Source of the DNA: Sphingobacteriaceae bacterium | Lineage (GTDB): Bacteria > Bacteroidota > Bacteroidia > Sphingobacteriales > Sphingobacteriaceae | DNA: 64,000 nucleotides | NCBI GenBank assembly: GCA_017745075.1 | Contig: JAGIAD010000009.1 | Coordinates: 88,303-152,302, forward strand | Direction: 5' to 3' | Shown: piece by piece, positions 36,538-45,800 of the stretch | How positions within the stretch are numbered: the stretch's first letter is position 1 | How the letters are laid out: every line of letters starts with the position of its first letter | Translations under genes and position numbers: made by a program | Notes under the pieces: generated by a model | Databases searched by the model: none | What the model was told of the DNA's origin: nothing | What the model saw: only the letters and a program-made list of their open reading frames with translations

Positions 36538-37083
36538 TTAAATCAACTCAATTTTTAGCAATCCTTTAAGCCCCGCATAATCTCTCGCGCTGCTGTAAAT
36601 ATAATGCTCTGGGATTTCTACAATTGCAGCTTTAACCGGGTTATCATGTATATAATCTAGTTTTTGGTAAGCATCGATTTCTTGTAAATCGATAGGATGA
36701 TTGTCATCTTGCCATATTTTATAATTTTCGGCCCGATTAGTCCTTCTGGCTTCAAAATTAAATTTATCTAAAAGCCAATCTCTTCTACTTTCAGGTATTT
36801 CTTTAATTGCTGTTGCAAGTTTTTTAGAGGTGAATTTTTTAAAATCTCTTAAGAAATCAGACATTTTGTTTGGAGCTTCACATCTTGCGATGAAATGAAT
36901 GTGATTTGTCATCAGAACCCAACCATTTACTATTAAACCCTTATTCTCGATGCAGTGATTTAACGAATCAACAATTATGTCCTTGTATTCCGGCCTTGTA
37001 AATAAATCAATCCATCCAACAACGGTACAGGTTATAAAATAAATTTGATGCTGATCAACAATGATATATCTGCTTCCTCCCAT
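36538..37083 (-). CDS. REP-associated tyrosine transposase (RAYT)
   Basis: A 181-residue Y1-type HUH nuclease. The HUH motif is H61-I-H63 in MTNHIHFI, after the family start YFITCTVVGW. It continues with IWQDDNHPIDL and YIHDNPVKAAIV, which hold candidate catalytic tyrosines (Y121 or Y144). RAYTs are single-copy relatives of IS200/IS605 transposases that nick at hairpin REP sequences. This gene lies between two direct copies of a four-hairpin unit, which is the expected substrate. The frame is intact. Confidence 0.93.
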   Translation of the reverse strand: MGGSRYIIVDQHQIYFITCTVVGWIDLFTRPEYKDIIVDSLNHCIENKGLIVNGWVLMTNHIHFIARCEAPNKMSDFLRDFKKFTSKKLATAIKEIPESRRDWLLDKFNFEARRTNRAENYKIWQDDNHPIDLQEIDAYQKLDYIHDNPVKAAIVEIPEHYIYSSARDYAGLKGLLKIELI

Positions 37084-37194
37084 AATAAAAGTTTTTAATT
37101 CTTATTTAATTATCATCCTCCGTTATGATGAGGATATTTGGGAGATTTATGTGAATATAAGTAAATATTTAAAGATATCACGATAAATGTATCG

Positions 37195-37313
37195 TACTCG
37201 TTTGTAACGAGAATGCACGAGAACTGCGATTTTATCGCTGATTAAAGCATCATTTAAGAATTTATGACACATTACAAATATGAATCCCGCTTGATCCTCG
37301 TTACAAACGAGGA
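37195..37313 (+). repeat. RAYT-flanking hairpin unit, copy 2
   Basis: A 119-bp direct copy of 36406-36523. The right-end hairpin TCCTCGTT-ACA-AACGAGGA (37295-37313) is perfect; the left one has drifted to CTCGTT/AACGAG; the inner AATATG arm has one change. The order of the four hairpins is the same. Confidence 0.9.
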
Positions 37314-37366
37314 CCATAAACCGTCTAAAATTTGCAATTCAGCTCAATTTTTTGCAATTTCCCGAC

Positions 37367-37990
37367 ATGTATCATCCCAGAAAAAATAAATTGATTTTCA
37401 ACTTTTTCTCCTGGTACATTCAATTTATCATCAAAAAAGACTTTTCGGCATTTTATTATGATCAAATGGAAGTTAAATCAGATACTTCTATATTGATTTT
37501 GGCAAATCATTTCAGCTGGTGGGATGGCTTTTTTCTTTTTTATATCAACAAAAAAGTATTTAAAAAGCAATTTCACGTGTTAGTAAACGCAGAAAATTAT
37601 AATAAAGTGAAATTTTTGAAATACCTGGGTGCCTTTGCTGCCGAAAATAAAGGAAAAGATGTGCTGGCCACCTTGGATTATGCCGGAAAACTACTGGACG
37701 ATGCTGCAAATCTTGTACTGGTGTTTCCGCAGGGTAAGTTGTATTCAAACCATATAAAAAGTATCAGTTTTGAAAAGGGGGTGGTACAAATGATTAACGC
37801 CAGTAAGAAAAAACTTAACATTATTTTTGCAGCTACTTTTATAGATTATTTTGCGAAGAGGAAACCATCTGCTTATACTTATCTGCAACATTGGGAAAAT
37901 GAAGAATATGTAAGTCTGCAATTGTTAAAAAGTGCCTATAATAAACATTATGATCAATCGGCGGTTAAACAAAATCAGATTATTGAATGA
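37367..37990 (+). CDS. Lysophospholipid-type acyltransferase
   Basis: A 207-residue protein from ATG 37367 (a TTG at 37352 is in frame but less likely). The acyltransferase motif H48-x4-D53 lies in ANHFSWWD and VFPQGKLY is the later PEGT-like block. The family transfers acyl groups to glycerol phosphates or other acceptors at the inner membrane. The context, a 4-bp overlap with a glycosyltransferase gene and a carotenoid operon beyond it, suggests it may acylate a carotenoid glycoside, but that is inference. Confidence 0.82.
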   Translation: MYHPRKNKLIFNFFSWYIQFIIKKDFSAFYYDQMEVKSDTSILILANHFSWWDGFFLFYINKKVFKKQFHVLVNAENYNKVKFLKYLGAFAAENKGKDVLATLDYAGKLLDDAANLVLVFPQGKLYSNHIKSISFEKGVVQMINASKKKLNIIFAATFIDYFAKRKPSAYTYLQHWENEEYVSLQLLKSAYNKHYDQSAVKQNQIIE

Positions 37991-39084
37991 CAATTTTTAT
38001 CTACGCAGTTTTAATTTTTCTGGTCATTCGGTTTTCGGTTACCGTTTTCAATTTCCTTTCTAACCCTAAATTACCGCGGGTGGTTAAACATTACCATGAT
38101 AAAGTTTCCATCTTAATTCCAGCCAGAAATGAAGCTGATAACATACTAAAGCTGCTCATATCCATTAAAGACCAGGATTATACCAATTATGAAGTTATTG
38201 TTTTAGATGATAACAGCACCGATAGTACATTTTCCATAGTTGAAAATTTTTGCATTACTCATCCACAGTTTAAAGTGGTAAATGGGAAGGAGCTTCTGCC
38301 TGACTGGTTGGGTAAAAACTATGCCTGCCACCAGCTCAGCGAACTGGCTACAGGGAAATACCTATTGTTTATAGATGCAGATGAATCCATAAAAAGGGGA
38401 TTGATCAATAGCCTCATCAACCGGATGGAAATCGGAAACCTGGCGTTGCTAAGCGTTTTTACCAACCAAACGATAAAATCGATAGGCGAGTGGCTTACAG
38501 TACCGTTAATGCATTTTATTTTATTGAATTTATTGCCTTTACGTTTGGTTAAGCTTTCCAAAAATCCGGCATTTGCTGCAGCCAGCGGACAATGTATGTT
38601 TTTTAACGCCAATCAGTATCAGGAAAACCAATGGCATGCAAAGGTTAAAGGCCGTGTGGTGGAGGATGTGGAAATAATGAAATTGGTAAAACAGGAAAAA
38701 TTAAATGCAGAAGCACTTTTGGCCAATGGGCTGATCTATTGCAGGATGTATAAAAATTTAGGTGAAAGCTTAAACGGTTTTAGTAAAAATTTACTGGCAG
38801 GTTTTGGGAATAACATCATAATATTATTACTTTACCAACTTTTGGTCACTGTAGGGCCAGTAATTTTAATCTTAAACTTTAATGCGGCTTTACTCATATT
38901 ACCATTAACTTTAATCTTACTAAGCAGAATTATGATCTCTTATTTATCAGGACAGAATGTACTCATAAATTTGGTCTTACATCCATTTCAGATGTTGTTC
39001 TTCTTAATTATTTCAATCATCTCTATAACAAAGTATACTTTTAAAACAGGCACATGGAAGGGCAGAACGATCAAAACGATTTAA
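37987..39084 (+). CDS. Family-2 glycosyltransferase (carotenoid-operon)
   Basis: A 365-residue membrane-anchored GT2. The GT-A start SILIPARNEADN, the metal-binding FIDADES, and GRVVEDVEIM with C-terminal helices are present. It overlaps the acyltransferase gene by 4 bp and the CruF-like gene by 31 bp. The likely acceptor in this context is a hydroxycarotenoid, as for CruG-type enzymes, but a lipid or polysaccharide acceptor is not excluded. Confidence 0.85.
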   Translation: MTIFIYAVLIFLVIRFSVTVFNFLSNPKLPRVVKHYHDKVSILIPARNEADNILKLLISIKDQDYTNYEVIVLDDNSTDSTFSIVENFCITHPQFKVVNGKELLPDWLGKNYACHQLSELATGKYLLFIDADESIKRGLINSLINRMEIGNLALLSVFTNQTIKSIGEWLTVPLMHFILLNLLPLRLVKLSKNPAFAAASGQCMFFNANQYQENQWHAKVKGRVVEDVEIMKLVKQEKLNAEALLANGLIYCRMYKNLGESLNGFSKNLLAGFGNNIIILLLYQLLVTVGPVILILNFNAALLILPLTLILLSRIMISYLSGQNVLINLVLHPFQMLFFLIISIISITKYTFKTGTWKGRTIKTI

Positions 39085-39728
39085 AGGTTAAAAGAATTGC
39101 AGTTGCAATAATTATTGTTTTTCATTTGGTTGGCTTACTCGGTTTTTTAATACCCGCCACACAGCCCTATTTTATCAAGCTCGTTCCTTTTCATCTGCTA
39201 TTGATGTTCAGTGTCATTGTTTTTGCTTATGATGCAGATGTTAAACGCTTACTGCTATTTGTATCAGGTGTTTTTCTTTGTGGTTTTTTAGTAGAAGTAT
39301 TGGGGGTAAGCACCGGTAAAATATTCGGTAGTTATTATTATGGCAACACCTTAGGATATAAAATTGCTGCGGTTCCTTTGCTTATGGGGATAAACTGGGT
39401 AATTCTGATCTTTAGTGTTGGGCAGATGATCAGGAGTATGAAAATTAGAAACAGCATCCTGGCATCATTTATTGGTGCTGTGATCCTTGTTGGTTTCGAT
39501 TTCTTTTTAGAGCCCGTAGCCATGAAATTTGATTACTGGCACTGGGACTGGCACGAAATCCCTGTTCAAAATTATGTAGCCTGGTTTATTGTTTCGATAA
39601 TCTTATTGAAGTTTTATTACGCTTTGGGCTTAAAACAGCAGAAATATATCGGTACAGCGATGTTTGCCTCGCAGTTAATCTTTTTTGTTGTGTTATACAT
39701 GACAACCGGAACAAATATTTTTGCTTAA
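39054..39728 (+). CDS. cruF: CruF-type carotenoid 1',2'-hydratase
   Basis: A 224-residue protein with seven hydrophobic segments of the DUF422/carotenoid-biosynthesis family. Signatures are GKIFGSYYYGNTLGYK, PLLMGINWVIL, and DFFLEPVAMKFDYWHW. CruF hydrates the psi-end of gamma-carotene to a 1'-hydroxy form, the substrate of CrtD. It overlaps the glycosyltransferase and lies 12 bp before ispH. Confidence 0.9.
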   Translation: MEGQNDQNDLKVKRIAVAIIIVFHLVGLLGFLIPATQPYFIKLVPFHLLLMFSVIVFAYDADVKRLLLFVSGVFLCGFLVEVLGVSTGKIFGSYYYGNTLGYKIAAVPLLMGINWVILIFSVGQMIRSMKIRNSILASFIGAVILVGFDFFLEPVAMKFDYWHWDWHEIPVQNYVAWFIVSIILLKFYYALGLKQQKYIGTAMFASQLIFFVVLYMTTGTNIFA

Positions 39729-39740
39729 TTTTGTATCGCA

Positions 39741-40589
39741 ATGGGTTACAATTTACAGGTCAACATCGATAAATCATCAGGCTTCTGCTTTGGCGTAGTG
39801 TATGCTATAGAAATGGCTGAAGATATTCTGGATAACGAAGGTTATTTATACTGCCTTGGCGATATCGTTCATAATGATGAAGAAGTGGAACGCTTAACCA
39901 ACCGAGGATTAAAAATCATCGATCATGAGGTTTTAAAAAACTTAAGGGATGAAAAGGTTTTGATCAGGGCACATGGCGAGGCTCCTTCAACTTATCAATT
40001 GGCTTTAGAAAATAACCTTACCCTGATTGACGCTTCTTGTCCGGTGGTTTTGAAATTGCAGAACAGGATCAAAAATTCCCATGATGATGACGAGCAGGTT
40101 CTTATTTTTGGGAAACATGGCCACGCTGAAGTAATCGGCCTCCAGGGACAAACAGATGGTAAGGCCATTGTTTTTCAGGATTTAGCCGAATTGGATAACG
40201 TTGAACTTCCTGCTAAATTTACATTATACAGCCAAACTACTAAAAGCACCGATAAATTCTACCACATTAAGGATGAATTATTGAGCCGTGGTTATGAAGT
40301 TAAGGCTAACGATACCATTTGCAGGCAAGTATCTAACCGTTACGAAGAACTTGAAGAATTTGTAGGTCATTACGATAAAATCATTTTCGTTTCGGGCAAA
40401 AAATCATCTAACGGGAAAGTGCTTTACGATGTTTGTAAAAAACATAACGAAAACTCTTACTTTATTTCTAATGTTGAAGAGTTGGAGCAAGGATGGTTTG
40501 CCGAGAACGATAAAGTTGGTATCTGCGGGGCTACCTCTACACCAATGTGGCTCATGGAGAAGGTTAAGGCCGCTTTAGAAAAATACTAG
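39741..40589 (+). CDS. ispH: 4-Hydroxy-3-methylbut-2-enyl diphosphate reductase
   Basis: A 282-residue Fe-S enzyme that makes IPP and DMAPP in the last step of the MEP isoprenoid pathway. Cluster cysteines C16 (GFCFGV), C100 (DASCPV) and C194 (TICRQV) are all present, as are RAHGEAP and CGATSTPMWLM. The carotenoid operon position supplies isoprenoid precursors locally. A CCCTGAA-type palindrome follows the stop codon. Confidence 0.97.
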   Translation: MGYNLQVNIDKSSGFCFGVVYAIEMAEDILDNEGYLYCLGDIVHNDEEVERLTNRGLKIIDHEVLKNLRDEKVLIRAHGEAPSTYQLALENNLTLIDASCPVVLKLQNRIKNSHDDDEQVLIFGKHGHAEVIGLQGQTDGKAIVFQDLAELDNVELPAKFTLYSQTTKSTDKFYHIKDELLSRGYEVKANDTICRQVSNRYEELEEFVGHYDKIIFVSGKKSSNGKVLYDVCKKHNENSYFISNVEELEQGWFAENDKVGICGATSTPMWLMEKVKAALEKY

Positions 40590-40608
40590 ATTTTTTAATC
40601 GGCCGTCA

Positions 40609-40629
40609 CCCTGAATTTAGTTCAGGGTC
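40609..40629. repeat. CCCTGAA-type palindrome after ispH
   Basis: ACCCTGAA-TTTAG-TTCAGGGT followed by CTTT. It is the same family as 20552-20662. It may weaken readthrough to the CrtW-like gene. Confidence 0.7.
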
Positions 40630-40664
40630 TTTATAACGGAGAAAGATGTTGAACTTAATTCGGT

Positions 40665-41363
40665 ATGAGGAGTAAAATAAATTCATTGAAAGCTATAAAT
40701 CCATATACCGGAGTGCTGGTTGCGTTAACCGTAATGGCCTGTTGGTTTACTTCCCTCTTTTTCCTGTTAAACTGGAATTTCAACTGGAACAATCCTGTCG
40801 TTTACCTGATGATTTTTGTTCAGATGCATTTATACACCGGTTTGTTTATTACTGCCCATGATGCCATGCACGGTACAGTTTCATCCAATAAAGCCGCCAA
40901 CAATCTTATCGGTTATCTATCAGTTTTTCTTTATGCAGGCTTCTTTTATAGCCGTTTATATGCTAAGCACCATCAGCACCACAATCATGTACATACCGAA
41001 AAAGACCCTGATTTTGCGCCATACCGTTTTTGGAAATGGTATTTCCGCTTTATGTTAAATTATGTGACCATTATTCAGTTGATCATAATGGCAGCGGTTT
41101 ATAATGTATTAAAGATCTGGGTGGATGAAAAAAATCTGTTGTTGTTTTGGGTGCTTCCTTCATTATTGAGCACCTTTCAATTGTTTTATTTTGGTACCTA
41201 CCTGCCACATAAAGGTGAACACGATAACGAATATCATTCCAACACTTTACAGAAAAACCATTTTGTTGCCTTTATAACCTGTTACTTTTTTGGTTATCAC
41301 TTCGAACACCACCAAAAACCAGGTATGCCCTGGTGGCAGCTATATAAAATGAAGGAACAGTAA
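40665..41363 (+). CDS. crtW: CrtW-like carotenoid ketolase
   Basis: A 232-residue membrane di-iron enzyme of the fatty acid desaturase superfamily. The histidine boxes are H65-DAM-H69-G, H102-H-x-H105-H106, and H212-FE-H215-H216 followed by MPWWQL. FGTYLPHKG before the last box is the CrtW signature, so a beta-ring 4-ketolase is more likely than a fatty acid desaturase. The gene is 75 bp after ispH, with a palindrome between them, and closes the row. Confidence 0.83.
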   Translation: MRSKINSLKAINPYTGVLVALTVMACWFTSLFFLLNWNFNWNNPVVYLMIFVQMHLYTGLFITAHDAMHGTVSSNKAANNLIGYLSVFLYAGFFYSRLYAKHHQHHNHVHTEKDPDFAPYRFWKWYFRFMLNYVTIIQLIIMAAVYNVLKIWVDEKNLLLFWVLPSLLSTFQLFYFGTYLPHKGEHDNEYHSNTLQKNHFVAFITCYFFGYHFEHHQKPGMPWWQLYKMKEQ

Positions 41364-41525
41364 TGTGTCGTAATATTAGGCTGTTCTATTATGGTGTTGG
41401 ATGTTACCACCCGACACTGATTAATTCCCAAATAATATTTTACTTGTTCGAACGGTCAAATGATAACATCTCACAGCACATTATTGTGGGATAGCCACTG
41501 GAAGTACGAAATAACACTTTTCTGA

Positions 41526-41554
41526 CTAAAAAATGTCAGCTATCACATTTTTAG
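41526..41554. promoter_or_regulatory. Inverted repeat upstream of hemH
   Basis: CTAAAAAATGT and ACATTTTTAG pair around an 8-base centre, 59 bp before the hemH ATG. A near-consensus -7 element GATATTTG follows at 41580-41587. The rest of the 41364-41612 spacer has no gene. Confidence 0.45.
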
Positions 41555-41612
41555 CATAGGTAAAAAACAATAAAAAGGCGATATTTGCCCCACAAAATAT
41601 ATTCTTGTATAA

Positions 41613-42623
41613 ATGAGCAAAAAGGGAATTTTACTGGTAAATTTAGGAACACCTGATAGTCCGGCAACGGCTGACGTTAAAAAATATTTAGATCAGTTTT
41701 TAATGGACGAAAGGGTAATCGATATTCCGAAGTTGAACAGAACATTATTGATAAAAGGCATTATTGTTCCTTTCCGAAGCCCTAAAACAGCCAAATTATA
41801 CAAAGAAATCTGGAATGAGAATGGCTCACCATTGTTGTATTACAGTAAGCTGCAGGCTAAAATGCTACAGGAAAGACTCGGAGATAATTACCACGTAGAA
41901 CTGGCTATGCGTTACCAAAGTCCATCCATTGCCTCGGCCCTGGCCAACTTAAAAGCGGGTTTGGTAGAAAGTATACAGGTTATTCCATTATTCCCTCAAT
42001 ATGCATCAGCAAGTACAGGTTCAGTAATGCAGTTGGTAATGGAACTGGTGAGCAAGTGGCAAACTATACCGCCAATATCCTTTGTTAATTCGTTTCATGA
42101 TAATGAACTGATGATTAAAGTTTTTGCAGAAAATGCCAGAAAGCACAATGTAGAAAGTTATGACCATGTGCTGTTCAGTTTTCATGGTTTGCCGGAGCGT
42201 CAACTTTTAAAGTGCGACCATACCGGAAATTATTGTTTAAAAAGTGCCGATTGCTGCCAAACCTTAAATGATACAAATAAGTTCTGTTATTCTGCTCAGG
42301 GGCATGATACAGCAAGGTTAATTGCCAGGGAGTTAAACCTGTCAGAAGATCGTTATACTGTTTGTTTCCAATCGCGTTTAGGGAAAGAGCCATGGGTACA
42401 GCCTTATACCACTGATGTATTAAAGAAATTGGCTGCTGAAGGTAAAAAACGCCTCTTGGTATTCAGTCCTGCTTTTGTGGCCGATTGTTTGGAAACACTT
42501 TACGAAATCACAGTAGAGTACCACGAAGAATTTAAAACTTTAGGCGGCGAACATGTTCAACTGGTAGAAAGTTTGAATGATAGCCCCGTTTTTATTGAGG
42601 CCCTTGCCGGAATGGTTAAATAG
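41613..42623 (+). CDS. hemH: Ferrochelatase
   Basis: A 336-residue enzyme that inserts ferrous iron into protoporphyrin IX. The N-terminal start LLVNLGTPDSP, then FSFHGLPERQL with the active-site histidine, and the later CFQSRLGKEPWVQPYT are all as in bacterial HemH. The cysteine-rich stretch near residue 205 (CDHTGNYCLKSADCC) may be a [2Fe-2S] cluster site; the exact ligands cannot be assigned. It is 14 bp before a gluconokinase gene. Confidence 0.96.
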   Translation: MSKKGILLVNLGTPDSPATADVKKYLDQFLMDERVIDIPKLNRTLLIKGIIVPFRSPKTAKLYKEIWNENGSPLLYYSKLQAKMLQERLGDNYHVELAMRYQSPSIASALANLKAGLVESIQVIPLFPQYASASTGSVMQLVMELVSKWQTIPPISFVNSFHDNELMIKVFAENARKHNVESYDHVLFSFHGLPERQLLKCDHTGNYCLKSADCCQTLNDTNKFCYSAQGHDTARLIARELNLSEDRYTVCFQSRLGKEPWVQPYTTDVLKKLAAEGKKRLLVFSPAFVADCLETLYEITVEYHEEFKTLGGEHVQLVESLNDSPVFIEALAGMVK

Positions 42624-42637
42624 TTTTAGATTTAAAG

Positions 42638-43144
42638 ATGGCTAACTTTATCATTTTAATGGGGGTATCTGGAAGTGGTAAAACCGTTATTGGAAAAGCC
42701 CTGGCACCAAAGCTCCACGCCGAGTTTATAGATGGCGATAACCTGCATTCGCAACGCAATGTAGATAAAATGGCTGCCGGAATCCCGTTAACAGACGCTG
42801 ATCGTTTAGATTGGCTGCTGCTGATTGCTAAGGTAGGCCGGGAGCACGCAGCGCATGGTACAACCTGTATTATTGCCTGCTCTGCACTGAAAAAATCTTA
42901 CCGCGATCTGTTGCGGATAGATAACGACTCCATCCGTTTTATTTATTTAAAGGGAGGTTTCGATCTGATTCATGACAGGATTACCAAGCGTTCGCACCAG
43001 TATATGCCATCAAGTTTATTGCAAAGCCAGTTCGAAACACTGGAAGAACCGCAGGATGATGAACCGGATGTATTTACAGTTTCTGTCGATCAAAGCATTG
43101 CTGAAATTGTTGAAGAAATTATTAAGGCCGATCTGATTTCGTAA
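42638..43144 (+). CDS. Gluconokinase
   Basis: A 168-residue P-loop kinase with Walker A G9-VSGSGK15-T. IDGDNLH and GIPLTDADRLDWL are the GntK/IdnK signature, and IACSALKKSYRD follows. It phosphorylates gluconate to 6-phosphogluconate. No gluconate transporter or other kinase-pathway genes lie nearby. It overlaps waaA by 23 bp in a tail-to-tail arrangement. Confidence 0.92.
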   Translation: MANFIILMGVSGSGKTVIGKALAPKLHAEFIDGDNLHSQRNVDKMAAGIPLTDADRLDWLLLIAKVGREHAAHGTTCIIACSALKKSYRDLLRIDNDSIRFIYLKGGFDLIHDRITKRSHQYMPSSLLQSQFETLEEPQDDEPDVFTVSVDQSIAEIVEEIIKADLIS

Positions 43145-44354
43145 TCCTCGAAATGATCTGATCGGTTGCCCCTTTTTTATCAGCCACATATTTCCGGGCC
43201 AGTTCTGCTGCATTTTTATTTTCAATGAAACTTTCAAAAGCATTGATCAAATCTTCTGTTGAGCTGATGCTTCTTGCCGCACCGATGGCGATCAGGTCTT
43301 TTGCCTCCTGAAATTTATCATATTTAGGTCCGAAAATTACAGGTAGCCCGAATGCTGCAGCTTCTAAAGTATTGTGTATACCAGCTCCAAAACCTCCACC
43401 AATATAAGCTACATTTCCGTACTGATAGAGAGAGGAGAGCATACCGATATTGTCGATGATGAGCGTTTGGGGCCTGGCGTTTAGCGTTTTGGTTTCCGAA
43501 CTGAAAACTGAAAACCGTAAGCTGCCAGCTGAAAACTGTTTCTCTATACTTTCGATATGGCTTTCGTGGATCTCATGCGGAGCAATAATAAACTTCCAGT
43601 TGGGGTATTTTTCCGGTAAGACCGATAATATTTTCTCATCCTCCGGCCAGGTACTTCCGCAAACCAATGTAGGCGAATTGTCAATAAAACTTTCGATAAG
43701 CGGAAGCTGTTTTGGCGATTGTGCGTTTTCATAAACACGGTCGAAACGGGTATCGCCATTAATGGTTACATTATTAAAACCTATCGACTTTAAAAGATTT
43801 AAACTTTCTTCATTTTGCACAAAGAAATAAGTGACCGATTTTAAAACATTACGGTAGAAACCACCATACCATTTAAAAAATGCCTGACTTTCCCTGAAAA
43901 TTCCAGAAATTACATATAAGGGTATGCCCTGATCTTTAAGCTCCTTAAAATAGAAATGCCAAAACTCATATTTGGTAAAAATGGCCATTTCTGGATTAAT
44001 GCTATTTACAAAACGCCTGGCATTTTTCGCAGTATCAACCGGGAGGTAAAATACATCTGCCAATGCATAATTTTTTCTGATTTCATATCCCGAAGGAGAA
44101 AAAAAAGTAACTACAATCTTTTTGCCTGGATAGAGTGATTTCAGTTTTTCTAAAACCGGACGGCCCTGTTCAAATTCGCCTAAAGAGGCAAAATGGAACC
44201 AGATATGTTTTTCAGCAGGGTTAATTTTCTGAGCAATAGTAGAGTAGATATCCTTACGCCCGTTTATAAACAGTTTCGCCTTAGGATTAAATAATGAAAA
44301 TATCCTGACGAGTAAAGTATAAGCCTGAATTCCGATGATGTAAAGTAATTTCAT
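43122..44354 (-). CDS. waaA: 3-Deoxy-D-manno-octulosonate transferase
   Basis: A 410-residue GT-B glycosyltransferase that adds Kdo to lipid A. The N-terminal hydrophobic anchor is followed by WFHFASLGEFEQGRPV and a Rossmann C-terminal domain with YIGGGFGAGIHNTLEAAAFGLPV. It belongs with lptB and the two lipid A deacylases as the LPS set in the window. It is convergent with the gluconokinase gene and overlaps it by 23 bp. Confidence 0.94.
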   Translation of the reverse strand: MKLLYIIGIQAYTLLVRIFSLFNPKAKLFINGRKDIYSTIAQKINPAEKHIWFHFASLGEFEQGRPVLEKLKSLYPGKKIVVTFFSPSGYEIRKNYALADVFYLPVDTAKNARRFVNSINPEMAIFTKYEFWHFYFKELKDQGIPLYVISGIFRESQAFFKWYGGFYRNVLKSVTYFFVQNEESLNLLKSIGFNNVTINGDTRFDRVYENAQSPKQLPLIESFIDNSPTLVCGSTWPEDEKILSVLPEKYPNWKFIIAPHEIHESHIESIEKQFSAGSLRFSVFSSETKTLNARPQTLIIDNIGMLSSLYQYGNVAYIGGGFGAGIHNTLEAAAFGLPVIFGPKYDKFQEAKDLIAIGAARSISSTEDLINAFESFIENKNAAELARKYVADKKGATDQIISRITKSDRP

Positions 44355-44488
44355 ATCTTCGTGCCAAGATAAAACGAATATATTTAAAAAGCTTAAAAAT
44401 ATATGGAACCATCTCGATTTCGCCTAATATTCAACCGGATAAACAGGCTTCGATGATTGTTTCATAACTGCTAAAAAATAATTAAGAA

Positions 44489-45799
44489 ATGAAAATAGCC
44501 GTTATTGGTACCGGATATGTAGGTTTAGTTACCGGAACTTGTTTAGCTGAAACAGGAAATGATGTAATTTGTGTTGATATTAACGAAGCAAAGGTAAAAC
44601 AGATGCAGGCCGGCGAAGTACCGATCTACGAACCAGGTTTAGATCTTTTATTCCATAGGAACATAGAACAGGAAAGATTAACCTTTACCACAAATCTTGC
44701 TGATGCTGTAAAAGAATCGCAGATTATTTTTATGGCTTTACCAACACCTCCGGGTGGTGATGGCGCAGCTGATCTTTCTTATATTTTAGGCGCTGCAAAA
44801 GATATTTCAAAACTCATTACCGAATATAAAATCATCGTAAATAAATCAACGGTTCCGGTAGGTACAGCCGATAAGGTAAAAGCTGTTTTTGCCGAAAATA
44901 CTTCGATTGAGGTTGATGTGGTTTCGAACCCCGAATTTTTAAGGGAAGGCGTAGCGGTTGATGACTTTATGAAACCCGACCGTGTGGTTCTGGGTACAAA
45001 AAGTGAAAAGGCAAAAAAACTGATGGCTGAGCTGTATGCGCCTTATGTACGTCAGGGAAACCCGATCCTTTTTATGGATGAGCGTTCTTCTGAACTAACC
45101 AAATACGCTGCAAACTCTTTCCTGGCTACAAAAATCACTTTTATGAACGAGGTGGCCAACCTTTGCGAGCTGGTAGGGGCCGATGTTGATGCGGTAAGAA
45201 AAGGAATCGGTTCTGACGAACGTATCGGTAAACGTTTTCTTTTCCCTGGTGTGGGCTACGGTGGTTCGTGTTTCCCAAAAGATGTACAGGCGCTGGTAAA
45301 ATCATCTGATGATTATGCCTACGATTTTCAGATCCTGAAATCGGTTATGGAGGTTAACGAAAGGCAGAAAACCATACTGGTAGATAAAGTGCTTAAATAT
45401 TATAAAGGCGATATCAAAGGCAGGCATTTTGCGCTTTGGGGCTTGGCTTTTAAACCGGAAACCGACGATATCCGCGAAGCACCGGCTTTATATATTATTG
45501 ATGCATTAATTAAAAACGGTGCTACCGTAACGGTATTTGATCCGGAAGCGATGAACAATGTAAAAGGTGTAATCGGGGATCAGGTAAATTATGCCAAAAA
45601 CCAGTACGAAGCTTTAGAAGGAGCTGATGCCCTGTTGATTGCAACAGAATGGTCGGTTTTTCGTAACCCTGATTTTGAAAAGATCGATAACATCTTAAAA
45701 AATAAAGTGGTTTTTGATGGTCGCAATTTATACGATCTGCAAAAAATGATCGATCTTGGCTATTATTATAACAGTATCGGTAGAAAATTAATAGATTAA
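44489..45799 (+). CDS. ugd: UDP-glucose 6-dehydrogenase
   Basis: A 436-residue enzyme that oxidises UDP-glucose to UDP-glucuronate. The NAD motif is [18 protein letters not shown] follows near residue 90, and the catalytic Cys261 lies in YGGSCFPKD. It starts a tight operon of ugd, a UDP-xylose synthase, galE, an unknown gene and a CpsB-like phosphatase. Gaps in this operon are 0 to 17 bp. Confidence 0.97.
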   Translation: MKIAVIGTGYVGLVTGTCLAETGNDVICVDINEAKVKQMQAGEVPIYEPGLDLLFHRNIEQERLTFTTNLADAVKESQIIFMALPTPPGGDGAADLSYILGAAKDISKLITEYKIIVNKSTVPVGTADKVKAVFAENTSIEVDVVSNPEFLREGVAVDDFMKPDRVVLGTKSEKAKKLMAELYAPYVRQGNPILFMDERSSELTKYAANSFLATKITFMNEVANLCELVGADVDAVRKGIGSDERIGKRFLFPGVGYGGSCFPKDVQALVKSSDDYAYDFQILKSVMEVNERQKTILVDKVLKYYKGDIKGRHFALWGLAFKPETDDIREAPALYIIDALIKNGATVTVFDPEAMNNVKGVIGDQVNYAKNQYEALEGADALLIATEWSVFRNPDFEKIDNILKNKVVFDGRNLYDLQKMIDLGYYYNSIGRKLID

Positions 45800-45800
45800 A

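Noticed and set aside
37352..37366. TTG start of the acyltransferase
   Set aside because: ATG 37367 is 15 bp downstream and leaves the whole family domain intact.
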